Source of the DNA: CAYLPU01 sp964385635
Lineage (GTDB): Bacteria > Chloroflexota > Anaerolineae > B4-G1
DNA: 62,490 bases
Direction: 5' to 3'
Assembly: GCA_964385635.1 (NCBI GenBank)
Contig: CAYLPU010000018.1
Location: 1-62,490, forward strand
Shown: positions 26,475 to 34,098 of the stretch, piece by piece
Position numbering within the stretch: position 1 is the stretch's first letter
How the letters are laid out: each line of letters starts with the position of its first letter
The notes under the pieces: generated by a model
Databases searched by the model: none
The model's input: only the letters and a program-made list of their open reading frames with translations
Told to the model about the DNA's origin: nothing
Position numbers and translations under genes: made by a program

Positions 26475-27553
26475 ACTTCAAAGATGATTACTCCGGCTTC
26501 CAAGAAGGCGCGAAACGGCTTGACGCCGCCATGAAAGGCATCCCCGACCGGGTGCCTGTGTACGCGCAGATACACGAGTTCGCTATGAAAGAACTGGGCC
26601 TCCCGCCCAAGACGTTCTACACCACGCCCGAAGTCCTCGTCCCTGGAAACCTGGAAATCATAGAGCGGTACGACATTGACGTCGCCTTTGTGGATTACGA
26701 CGTGTACAACATTGAGGCCGAGGCATTGGGGCAGAAAATCGTCTTCAGCGACGACCACATGCCCGACGTTGACCGCAGCGCCCCCCTCATCACTGGCCCG
26801 GACGATCTCGGCAAAATACGGACGCCGGATTTCGATTCTGAGGGACGCTTCCCTATGGTGATGGAAGTACAAGCGCTCTATGAGAAACTCACCGGCGTCG
26901 CGCCTTCGCTGCAATTCTCCGCGCCGTTCAGCCTGGCGGCCAACATCCGCGGTGTCGAACAACTGATCATGGACATCCTCATCAACCCCGACTTTGCCAG
27001 GGGACTGTTTGACGCCATCGTCGAAGAAGTGCTTGCGCCCTGGATTCTGTACCAGAAGAAACATTTCCCCAATGCCACCAGCATCGGAGGCGCTGATGCG
27101 ACCGCTTCCTTGCCGATTGTGAACATGTCTATGCTCAAAGAGTGGGTTGTGCCGTATATCCTGCGCCTGCGAACGCTGTGTGGCCCGGAGGTGTGCGTGC
27201 CCAACTGGGTAGGCGAAAGATACCTCAAAAAACCGGAAGAGATGCTGGCGCTTAAGTTGCAGGTCTCCCCGGACTTCCTGGAAGGGCAAGATCCCGACGT
27301 GGAGGCGCTTGGCCCGGCGCTCTACAAAGAATATGCCGAGATACACGATGTGCCGCTGGTGCTGGGCGTGGGGGCTGGCTTTATGGCCCTCAGCACACCG
27401 GAAGAAGTCAGCGAGAGGGTGAGACATTACGTCGAGGTTGGGGGGAAGGGCGGTCGCTTTGCACTTTACCTGTGCAACCTGGGGGCCACGACACCGCCGG
27501 AGAACGTCAAGGCCGCGGTAGAAGCCGTCCACACCTACGGCGGGTATGATTGA
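26471..27553 (+). CDS. Uroporphyrinogen-decarboxylase-fold (MtaA/MtbA-like) protein
   Basis: 360 residues from a TTG that overlaps the DHH stop; AGAAGGA lies about 10 bases upstream. The fold pattern matches the URO-D superfamily: RLDAAMKGIPDRVPV at the start, FSAPFSLAANIRG in the middle, LGVGAGFM and GGRFALYLCNLG near the end. In anaerobes such proteins are often corrinoid:CoM or corrinoid:folate methyltransferases (MtaA/MtbA/CmuA) rather than heme enzymes. The Zn ligands (H-x-C) of MtaA are not clearly present, so activity is uncertain. Could partner with the corrinoid protein encoded at 8934 (inference). Confidence 0.7.
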   Translation: MNFKDDYSGFQEGAKRLDAAMKGIPDRVPVYAQIHEFAMKELGLPPKTFYTTPEVLVPGNLEIIERYDIDVAFVDYDVYNIEAEALGQKIVFSDDHMPDVDRSAPLITGPDDLGKIRTPDFDSEGRFPMVMEVQALYEKLTGVAPSLQFSAPFSLAANIRGVEQLIMDILINPDFARGLFDAIVEEVLAPWILYQKKHFPNATSIGGADATASLPIVNMSMLKEWVVPYILRLRTLCGPEVCVPNWVGERYLKKPEEMLALKLQVSPDFLEGQDPDVEALGPALYKEYAEIHDVPLVLGVGAGFMALSTPEEVSERVRHYVEVGGKGGRFALYLCNLGATTPPENVKAAVEAVHTYGGYD

Positions 27554-27595
27554 TTGTAGGGAAACATGCATAGACGAGCGCGAGGTGTCTTTCTC

Positions 27596-27624
27596 TTGAC
27601 AACCGGACTCTATTGTGGTATTAT
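27596..27624 (+). promoter_or_regulatory. Strong sigma-70-type promoter
   Basis: TTGACA (27596-27601), exactly 17 bases, then TATTAT (27619-27624). It lies in a 321-base gap and drives the aldolase gene with a leader of about 245 bases. The leader contains a small hairpin ATCCAGG/CCTGGAT around 27820-27841, close to the ribosome binding site. Nothing else is recognised in the gap. Confidence 0.7.
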
Positions 27625-27874
27625 TTGGTCAAATGGTGTACTCCAATAAACCATCAGTATACCTTTCCTCTTGTGGGCAACGTTCCGAACCGTGAGCCAT
27701 GATCTCTGTCGAACGTCCGGTATTGTCTCACAACAGCCCTGTTCCTCTCTTCTTTCTTATATCCAAAGAAATGGCGACATTCTCCTCAACTTTGCTCTGT
27801 TGTATTACAGGGTGTCTCATAAATCCAGGCTCACTCCCTGGATGTGTTAGTAGACTTTCCCATAGGAGGATGAA

Positions 27875-28750
27875 ATGTCAATCGTGACTGCGAAAGAAAT
27901 TCTGATAAAAGCCACGGAGGAGGGATATGCCGTCGGCGCGTTTAACGTCACCAATATCATCCAGATGGAGGCCGTGGTAGAGGCCGCAGTAGACGAGCAA
28001 GCGCCTCTTATCATCCAGACGTCTGTGACACCGTCCAAGTTTCTGGGGCGCGACGTCCTCGTAGCCGTATACAGGACGCTGGCCGAATCTGCCCCCATAC
28101 CGATCTGTCTGCACCTGGACCATTGCAGAGACGTGGATTACTGCAAGCAGTGCGCCGATGCGGGCTATACCAATATCATGATTGATGCGTCGAAGCAGGT
28201 TTTTGAGGAAAACGTAAGGCAGACAAAAGAGGTCTGTGATTACTGCCATCAGGTTGGGAATGTATCCGTCGAAGGGGAACTGGGCACCGTGTCGGGGGTT
28301 GAGGATCAGGTCAAGGTCGCAGAAGATGTGGCCGCCCTCTGTGACCCCGGGCAGGCTGTAGAGTTCGTCGAGAGAACCGGCGTTGACCTTTTGGCTCCCG
28401 CAATCGGGACCGCACATGGAATCTACAAAACAAAGAACCCCAGACTCGACCTTGAAAGGCTGAAGAGAATAGCCGATTTGATCAACGGCCAAGGCCCAAG
28501 GGTCCCGTTGGTCATTCACGGGGGTACGGGCCTTCCACCCGCTACTGTAAAAGCGCTGGTGTCGCTGAGCGGTTCCAAGTTCAACGTATCCACGGATCTA
28601 AAACACGCGCTCATAGACGCCACATTTGACTACGTCTCGGGACACAGAGACGAGTACAATCCAGGGAAAGTAGACATTGCTGCCAAGGATGCTATCAGAA
28701 AGAGAATAGCGTATTGGATTGACCTGTTGGGTTGTGCAGGAAAAGCGTAA
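27875..28750 (+). CDS. Class II (zinc) ketose-bisphosphate aldolase
   Basis: 291 residues. The zinc and catalytic residues of class II fructose/tagatose-bisphosphate aldolases are visible: catalytic Asp82 and Zn ligand His83 in LHLDHCRD, Glu135 in VEGELG, His181 in GTAHG, and His215 in VIHGGTGL, then NVSTDLKHA for the phosphate site. It has its own promoter and an AGGAGG ribosome binding site. Splits a ketose 1,6-bisphosphate or related compound into DHAP and an aldehyde. Because of the neighbours (kinase, CbbY-like HAD, aminotransferase) the real substrate may not be fructose bisphosphate. Confidence 0.85.
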   Translation: MSIVTAKEILIKATEEGYAVGAFNVTNIIQMEAVVEAAVDEQAPLIIQTSVTPSKFLGRDVLVAVYRTLAESAPIPICLHLDHCRDVDYCKQCADAGYTNIMIDASKQVFEENVRQTKEVCDYCHQVGNVSVEGELGTVSGVEDQVKVAEDVAALCDPGQAVEFVERTGVDLLAPAIGTAHGIYKTKNPRLDLERLKRIADLINGQGPRVPLVIHGGTGLPPATVKALVSLSGSKFNVSTDLKHALIDATFDYVSGHRDEYNPGKVDIAAKDAIRKRIAYWIDLLGCAGKA

Positions 28751-28765
28751 TCGTGATCGTCCTTC

Positions 28766-28812
28766 GGAGTGGAGCCTGCGGGCGGAAGAACCCGGCTAAA
28801 GCCTCCACTCCA
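28766..28812. repeat. Palindromic repeat (GGAGTGGAG type)
   Basis: GGAGTGGAG at 28766 pairs with CTCCACTCC at 28803-28811, with CCTGCGGGCGG and CCCGGCTAAAG in the loop. REP-like element in the 91-base gap between the aldolase and aminotransferase genes. Confidence 0.6.
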
Positions 28813-28841
28813 GACCTTAAGACAAAACAAGGAGTTACATC

Positions 28842-29948
28842 GTGAAAAGGATAGAAGACTACTTTGTCCCGTGGCTGCGCGGGCGGAAAATGTATGTCTC
28901 CCCCCACATCGAACTGGCCTGGCGGGAGCCGAACCTCAAGAGGATGATGTCGAACGAAAATCCCTGGTCACCTTCTCAGAAGGTCCTCGATGCCATCAAC
29001 AAATACGCGAAAATGGCGAACAGGTATCCAGACCAGGGCCTGGTCATCCGCTCGAAGATCGCCGAGATCAGCGGGACAGACGGTCCCGAGAACGTCATGC
29101 TCGGCAACGGGACGAGCGAAGTCTACGACATGATCTTCCGTAGCCTCCTCCTGCCAGGCGAGCAAGTGATCCAACACACGCCATGTTTTGGCATCTACAA
29201 ATTACGCTGTGCTGCTCTGGGTGGCGAACTCGTGTCGGTGCCCATGATCTATGACAGAGAGAAAGGTGAACTACTGTTCGATGCCGATGCGGTGATCGAT
29301 GCAATTACACCGAAAACGAAGGTCATCGTGATCGCCAACCCGAACAATCCGACCGGGAACTTCATGAACGAGGCGGACTTCCGTAGAATCGCTGAGACCG
29401 GGGTTCCCTTCGTCATTGATGAAGCCTACATCGAATTTGCCGGGATTGAGAGGTCTCTGGTAAAGTTGATCAAGGAATACAAGCATGTCATGGTCACCCG
29501 TACCCTCTCCAAAGCGTATGGGTTGGCTGGTCTTCGATTTGGGTATGTGCTTGCGCAAAAGGAGGTCGTTGATACAATCGCCTCCATGCTTATTCCCTGG
29601 AACGTCGGCACGATCCCAATGTGGGCAGCCCTGGCAGCCCTGGAAGACCAGGAGAGTATGAGGAAAAGGGTGGAGTTTAATGCCCGCGAGGTGAAGTACA
29701 TCGAAGAGGAACTGGAAGGCATCCCGGGGCTTACAGTATTCCACTCGCACGGAAACTACATCCTCTTCGACGGCCAGGAGGCCGGAAAGAAGGGAATGGA
29801 CTTAGTAGAATATGCGCGTGCGCGAGGGATAATTCTCAGGCCCCAGCCCGAAAGGTACGGAAGCGATGGCTTCTGGCGCTTAACCATAGGGCTGGAAGAC
29901 GAGAACAGGCTGGCCGTTCAGGTCATCAGGGAGTTCTACTCCAGTTAA
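28842..29948 (+). CDS. HisC-like PLP aminotransferase
   Basis: 368 residues from a GTG with AAGGAG upstream. Fold-type I class I/II aminotransferase of the histidinol-phosphate / threonine-phosphate branch: MLGNGTSEVYD, VIVIANPNNPTGNF, VIDEAYIEFAG, and the Schiff-base Lys224 in TLSKAYGLAGLRFGY. The C-terminus holds the substrate Arg in FWRLTIGLEDEN. No other histidine genes are close, so it may transaminate a phosphorylated aldehyde or keto acid from the aldolase reaction, or decarboxylate a threonine-phosphate-like compound. Cytoplasmic. Confidence 0.85.
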   Translation: MKRIEDYFVPWLRGRKMYVSPHIELAWREPNLKRMMSNENPWSPSQKVLDAINKYAKMANRYPDQGLVIRSKIAEISGTDGPENVMLGNGTSEVYDMIFRSLLLPGEQVIQHTPCFGIYKLRCAALGGELVSVPMIYDREKGELLFDADAVIDAITPKTKVIVIANPNNPTGNFMNEADFRRIAETGVPFVIDEAYIEFAGIERSLVKLIKEYKHVMVTRTLSKAYGLAGLRFGYVLAQKEVVDTIASMLIPWNVGTIPMWAALAALEDQESMRKRVEFNAREVKYIEEELEGIPGLTVFHSHGNYILFDGQEAGKKGMDLVEYARARGIILRPQPERYGSDGFWRLTIGLEDENRLAVQVIREFYSS

Positions 29949-30021
29949 GCAAAGGTCCAGCCGCTGTTCCGCCGCCAGGCTGGCTTCCGGCGCAAAAGTG
30001 GGGTTGACAGGAGGAGCAAAA

Positions 30022-30786
30022 GTGGCAGAGATAAAGGCGCTTATCTTCGACCAGGATGGGGTCATCATTGACACGGAAAGAGATGGCCACCGGGTGGCTT
30101 TCAACCAGACCTTCAAAGAGTTCGGATATGATTTCGAGTGGGACGTGGAGAAATACCACGAACTGCTTCGGGTGTCCGGTGGGAAGGAGAGAATGAGGCA
30201 CTATCTCCACACTGAGGGCTTTGGCGTCGAGGTAAAGCCAGAAGAGGAGGATGCGCTGATAAAGACGCTTCACAGGAGAAAGACAGCGATCTTTATCGAG
30301 CTCATAGAGAGCGGAAAACTCCCCCTCAGGCCGGGCGTCAAGAGATTGATGCAGGAGGCGATGGACACAGGCCTGACGTTGGGGATATGCACAACGTCAA
30401 ACGAAAGGGCAGCCCACGCCGTCGCCTTCAATATACTGAAGGACATCAGGTTTGACTTTGTGTTCGCGGGTGATGTTGTGAGCCGAAAGAAACCAGACCC
30501 CGAGATCTACAACCTCGCCCTTGAAAAGACAGGCTTGGAGCCTGAGGAGTGCGTAGTCATTGAGGATTCAAGGAACGGCGTCCTGGCTGCCACGGCCGCA
30601 GGGATGCGCGTGGTGGCGACAACAAACGTCTATACGGAGAGAGAGAATCTCAGCGAGGCGGACATAGTCGTCACTTGTCTCGGCGATCCCGATGGCGAAA
30701 AGGGAGAATTGAAACGGGGTGGTGAAGGTCTTGATTTTGACGGCGTGCTCCGTGTAGACCAGCTGATCCAGCATTTCTCGAAGTAG
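30022..30786 (+). CDS. CbbY-like HAD phosphatase
   Basis: 254 residues from the GTG at 30022, which has a near-perfect AGGAGGA site; an upstream GTG at 29998 is less likely. HAD motif I is ALIFDQDGVIID (Asp10, Asp12). Motif II is around CTTSNE, motif III the Lys in SRKKPDPEIY, motif IV VIEDSRNG. The phrase DGHRVAFNQTF and GGKERMRHYL are characteristic of CbbY proteins, which dephosphorylate xylulose 1,5-bisphosphate. No RuBisCO gene is in the window, so another sugar bisphosphate is possible. Unusually, motif I has Gln between the two Asp residues. Confidence 0.8.
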   Translation: MAEIKALIFDQDGVIIDTERDGHRVAFNQTFKEFGYDFEWDVEKYHELLRVSGGKERMRHYLHTEGFGVEVKPEEEDALIKTLHRRKTAIFIELIESGKLPLRPGVKRLMQEAMDTGLTLGICTTSNERAAHAVAFNILKDIRFDFVFAGDVVSRKKPDPEIYNLALEKTGLEPEECVVIEDSRNGVLAATAAGMRVVATTNVYTERENLSEADIVVTCLGDPDGEKGELKRGGEGLDFDGVLRVDQLIQHFSK

Positions 30787-30916
30787 AAACCAGACAGCCT
30801 ATCGCCAGAGTGTTGCCATCCCAAGCCGGACGGATGTCTTTGTCAATTGCCTGGGGTGCATCTCAGTAAGGAAGCGTCCAAGAAATAGAACCGCAAAGTA
30901 AAAGGAGAGAAGCAGA

Positions 30917-32173
30917 ATGTGCGCGTTGAAAGCCGTTGTGGCAATTAAGGATGACCTGGTCAAGTTCACACAGAAGATTGTCAGGCTCCCTTCGGTACCT
31001 GGCGAAGAGGGAGAAGTCGCAATGGTGGTTCTGGCCAAACTTCAGGAGTTCGAGTGCGATGAGGCCTGGATCGATGGGATCGGGAATGTCATTGGCGTAC
31101 TGCGTGGCCAAGGCCGTGGCCCAAACGTTCTGTTGAATGGGCATCTTGATGTTGTGCCCGCTGGGCGTGTGGAGAACTGGCGCTATGATCCCTTCGGTGC
31201 AGAAATAGATGAGGAAGGGAACATCCGCGGGCGGGGCACAGCGGATATGAAAGGAGGCCTTGCCGCCCTGGTCTTCACCATGAAGCTGATGAAAGACCTG
31301 AGGGATCAAGGCGTTGAGCTGCCGGGAGACGTCATATTTTCGGCCGTTGTCTTTGAGGAAGCCGCTGAGATGTTTGGCATGGAGTATTTGTGCAAGACGT
31401 CGTTGCCGGATAAGGGGCTAATCTTCGACGTCTGCTACCTTGCTGAGCCTACAAATGGGCGCGTCAATCTTGGGCAGCGTGGCAAGGTCGAGATTGTTGT
31501 GACAACGCGGGGCAGGACGGCTCACTCTTCGCGGCCCTGGCGTGGAGTCAACGCTTTGGAGAAGATGCTGCCTGTCCTGGACCGAATCTTTAACAAGATG
31601 GGTCGGGAACTGCCCAGCCATCCCGATCTCGGCCAATGCTCCATCACTGTAACGAACCTAGTGTGCAGACCGGGTGCCTTGAGCGTCGTGCCCGATGAAT
31701 GCGAAATCTCCATCGATCGCCGTTATGCTCCTGGCGAAACCTTGGACAGCATCGTGGCCGAGTTCGAGGCGTTGTTCGAGGAAATCAAGAAAAAGGACCC
31801 CAAGTTTGAGGCGATCGCCCGGGTGCGTACTTTTCTGGAGAGATCATACACTGGCTACGAGAAAGAGGTCCAGAAACACCATCCTATGTGGATCATCGAA
31901 AGAGACCATCCATTTGTCCAGAGGACGCTCCACGCACTCAAACGGGTCGGACAAGAGGTGGATGTAGGTTACTTTGCAGGTGGGGTCGACGGTGGCCTGA
32001 CGGCTGGGCTGATGGGAATCCCAACCATAGGCTACTCCAGAGCGGATGAGAACCTGGCCCATACCTCTGAAGAGTATATCCCCATTAAAACTTTGGTGGA
32101 AACCGCGGAGGGATTCGCCGCCATCCTATGCGAACTGTTTGATATTGATATCACTGAACTAAATGGCGCCTAA
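30917..32173 (+). CDS. M20-family metallohydrolase (YgeY/DapE-like)
   Basis: 418 residues. Metal and catalytic residues of the M20 family: His76-x-Asp78 in NGHLDVVP, Asp110 in GRGTADMKGG, Glu147-Glu148 in VVFEEAAE, Glu in YLAEPTNG, and the final His in ENLAHTSEEY. Residues about 195-310 form the dimerisation lid (KVEIVVTTRGRTAHSSRP). Close in style to YgeY and ArgE/DapE enzymes, which hydrolyse N-acyl or carbamoyl amino acids. AGGAG-type site upstream. Last gene of the catabolic cluster. Confidence 0.88.
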   Translation: MCALKAVVAIKDDLVKFTQKIVRLPSVPGEEGEVAMVVLAKLQEFECDEAWIDGIGNVIGVLRGQGRGPNVLLNGHLDVVPAGRVENWRYDPFGAEIDEEGNIRGRGTADMKGGLAALVFTMKLMKDLRDQGVELPGDVIFSAVVFEEAAEMFGMEYLCKTSLPDKGLIFDVCYLAEPTNGRVNLGQRGKVEIVVTTRGRTAHSSRPWRGVNALEKMLPVLDRIFNKMGRELPSHPDLGQCSITVTNLVCRPGALSVVPDECEISIDRRYAPGETLDSIVAEFEALFEEIKKKDPKFEAIARVRTFLERSYTGYEKEVQKHHPMWIIERDHPFVQRTLHALKRVGQEVDVGYFAGGVDGGLTAGLMGIPTIGYSRADENLAHTSEEYIPIKTLVETAEGFAAILCELFDIDITELNGA

Positions 32174-32522
32174 CTTGGTATTCCCGCAATGACCTGCAAA
32201 ACTTGCCCCCAAATGGTCTGGAGAGAGGGTCACTCTGGCTGGATCAGAGTATTGCGGGAATTTGAAGCCAGGTTCCACCACAACTGGCTACCAGCCCCCA
32301 ACAGGGAGACTATTGCATCCTGCAAGTCATGAAAAAGGGTGGGCGCTTGGCACTAAAAAAGCCATTCGGGCGGGCCGGGCAACATGTCTGTCACCCCATC
32401 TCCCGAAGTCTCCCAAAGTTTTGAGCTATACCCCTTAGTGGGGTTTTTCTTGGCACAAAACGTTCTCTCCGACAGCCTGCTAGGGAAGGAACAAGCAACA
32501 GCGAAGTTTGCATAGGAGAGCG
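32174..32522. other. Gap with inverted repeat and terminator
   Basis: No gene seen in 349 bases. TATTCCCGCAAT near 32178 pairs with ATTGCGGGAAT near 32250, which could form a long hairpin after the M20 gene. Further on, ACCCC (32430-32434) and GGGGT (32440-32444) followed by TTTTCT form a short rho-independent terminator. Confidence 0.55.
32430..32451 (+). terminator. Rho-independent terminator
   Basis: ACCCC, five-base loop TTAGT, GGGGT, then TTTTCTT. Short but with a clear T-run. It lies in the gap before the HAD-IIA gene. Confidence 0.5.
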
Positions 32523-33329
32523 GTGGCTGAGTGCAGGGAACTACTGAGCGACAGACAGTCAGGCATCATCCTCGATCTGGATGGAACCGTTTATCGGGGC
32601 GAGTGGTTGATCCCTGGCGCTCGTGAGGCAATCGAGGTTCTGCGTCATCGGACCCATCCTATCGCCTTCGTCACCAATGCACTGGAGAGCCGCGCCGAGC
32701 ACGCCGCCAAGCTCACCCGGCTCAGCGTTCCCACCAGCCCCGATGAGGTGATTAACGCGCCGTTGGTTCTCACGCGCTACCTCACCCGCCAGATGCCAGG
32801 TGCCACCGTCTTCGCCATCGGTGATTCCCCGCTATTGGAGGAATTGACCGCTAACTTCCGGTTCAGCGAAGACCCAGACGAGATCGACGTGGTGGTCGCC
32901 AGTTTCGATCCCACTTTCGACTACCGCAAGTTGAACATCGCCTTTCAGGCGCTGCGGCGGGGGGCGCGCTTCCTGGCCACCAACGCCGATGCCACTGCCC
33001 CGGTGGCCGGAGGCGAACTCCCTGACGCGGGAGCCGTCATTGGCGCACTGGAAGGCTGTAGCAAGCGCAAGGTTGAATTGGTCGTTGGCAAGCCCTCACC
33101 CCTCGTCGTTGAAGTCGTCCTCGAACGGCTGGAGCGGCCGGCCAGCGAGTGCCTGATCGTCGGCGACAACCTGGAGGCCGACATTGTGATGGGGCACCGC
33201 GCCGGTATGACCACCGCCCTGGTGCTGACCGGCGTCACCCGACAGGCAGACCTGGCCCATGCGCCGGTGCAACCAGACTACGTGCTGGAAAGCATCGCGG
33301 ATGTACCCCGGCTATTTGGTGACGAGTGA
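32523..33329 (+). CDS. HAD-IIA phosphatase (NagD/phosphoglycolate type)
   Basis: 268 residues from the GTG at 32523, preceded by TAGGAG; the open frame begins at a TTG at 32508. Motif I GIILDLDGTVYRGEWLIPGA and the following FVTNALESR are typical of the HAD-IIA subfamily (NagD, PNPase, phosphoglycolate phosphatase). Later come the Lys in VVGKPSPLV and the metal site CLIVGDNLEADIVMGHRAGM. Probably dephosphorylates a small sugar phosphate or phosphoglycolate. Cytoplasmic. Confidence 0.85.
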   Translation: MAECRELLSDRQSGIILDLDGTVYRGEWLIPGAREAIEVLRHRTHPIAFVTNALESRAEHAAKLTRLSVPTSPDEVINAPLVLTRYLTRQMPGATVFAIGDSPLLEELTANFRFSEDPDEIDVVVASFDPTFDYRKLNIAFQALRRGARFLATNADATAPVAGGELPDAGAVIGALEGCSKRKVELVVGKPSPLVVEVVLERLERPASECLIVGDNLEADIVMGHRAGMTTALVLTGVTRQADLAHAPVQPDYVLESIADVPRLFGDE

Positions 33330-33426
33330 CCTCTGCCGTAACAGCGACTTTTCATTTTGCCCCGTTTGGTATACAATGAGCCTGGTGAAACAAGACCGCC
33401 GCTACTGGCGAGGGCTGGGCGAGAAG

Positions 33427-33482
33427 GGCTCGGTCGGGAGACCTTCGTCCATCAGCCTGGGACCTTCGCCCATCAGCCTGGG
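33427..33482. repeat. GGCTCGGTC repeat and 21-bp tandem duplication
   Basis: GGCTCGGTCGGGAGACCTTCG (33427-33447) matches the element at 8761. It runs into two tandem copies of a 21-base unit starting ACCTTCG and ending CAGCCTGGG (33441-33461 and 33462-33482), which differ at one base. Located in the gap before the DUF2148 gene. Confidence 0.7.
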
Positions 33483-33529
33483 TAGTTACGGCCCAGACAC
33501 TGATTGCGACTTCGTCTTCGGGGAGGAAC

Positions 33530-34036
33530 ATGAGCGTGCATATCGTTGCTGAATTGATGGCCATCTCTGCCCGGACCGCCCCAAAGGCGGCGGGGCAGGA
33601 TTTCGTGGCGCTAGAGATCGTCGAGGGAGAGGACCTGCGACGGTTGGGCGAGGCGATGATCGCCTATGGGGAGCGGACCGGCAAGTCCAATTTCGACCGG
33701 GACGGCAAGAATGTCCTCGACTCGGAGGCGGTGGTACTCATCGGTCTGAAGGACGCCCGGACGCTGGGGCTGAACTGCGCGGCCTGTGGAAGCCCAACCT
33801 GCATTGAGCCCAACACCGTCGAGAGGGAGTTCAGGGGGCCTAACTGCGCCCTGCACCTGCTCGATATGGGCATCGCCATCGGATCGGCGGTGAAGACGGC
33901 CGGGATGCTGAACGTGGACAATCGCATCATGTACCGGGCAGGTGTCGTGGCGCGGGAACTCGGCCTGATTGACGCCGATTTTGTGATGGGCATCCCTCTT
34001 TCCGCCACCGGCAAGTCCATCTACTTCGACCGCTGA
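33530..34036 (+). CDS. DUF2148 ferredoxin-like protein
   Basis: 168 residues. The central motif LNCAACGSPTC followed by GPNCALH supplies four cysteines in the arrangement of COG4739/DUF2148 proteins, annotated as ferredoxin-domain containing. These probably bind an iron-sulfur cluster. The N-terminal segment SARTAPKAAGQDFV and the C-terminal VMGIPLSATGKSIYFDR are also family hallmarks. GGGGAGG before the ATG. Single gene; function of the family is unknown, mostly found in anaerobes. Confidence 0.85.
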   Translation: MSVHIVAELMAISARTAPKAAGQDFVALEIVEGEDLRRLGEAMIAYGERTGKSNFDRDGKNVLDSEAVVLIGLKDARTLGLNCAACGSPTCIEPNTVEREFRGPNCALHLLDMGIAIGSAVKTAGMLNVDNRIMYRAGVVARELGLIDADFVMGIPLSATGKSIYFDR

Positions 34037-34098
34037 TCCAGCCCCCTCCTGTGAAAGGCTTTACGAGTACGCATGAAGGGCAACACGGTTTGTGGTAG

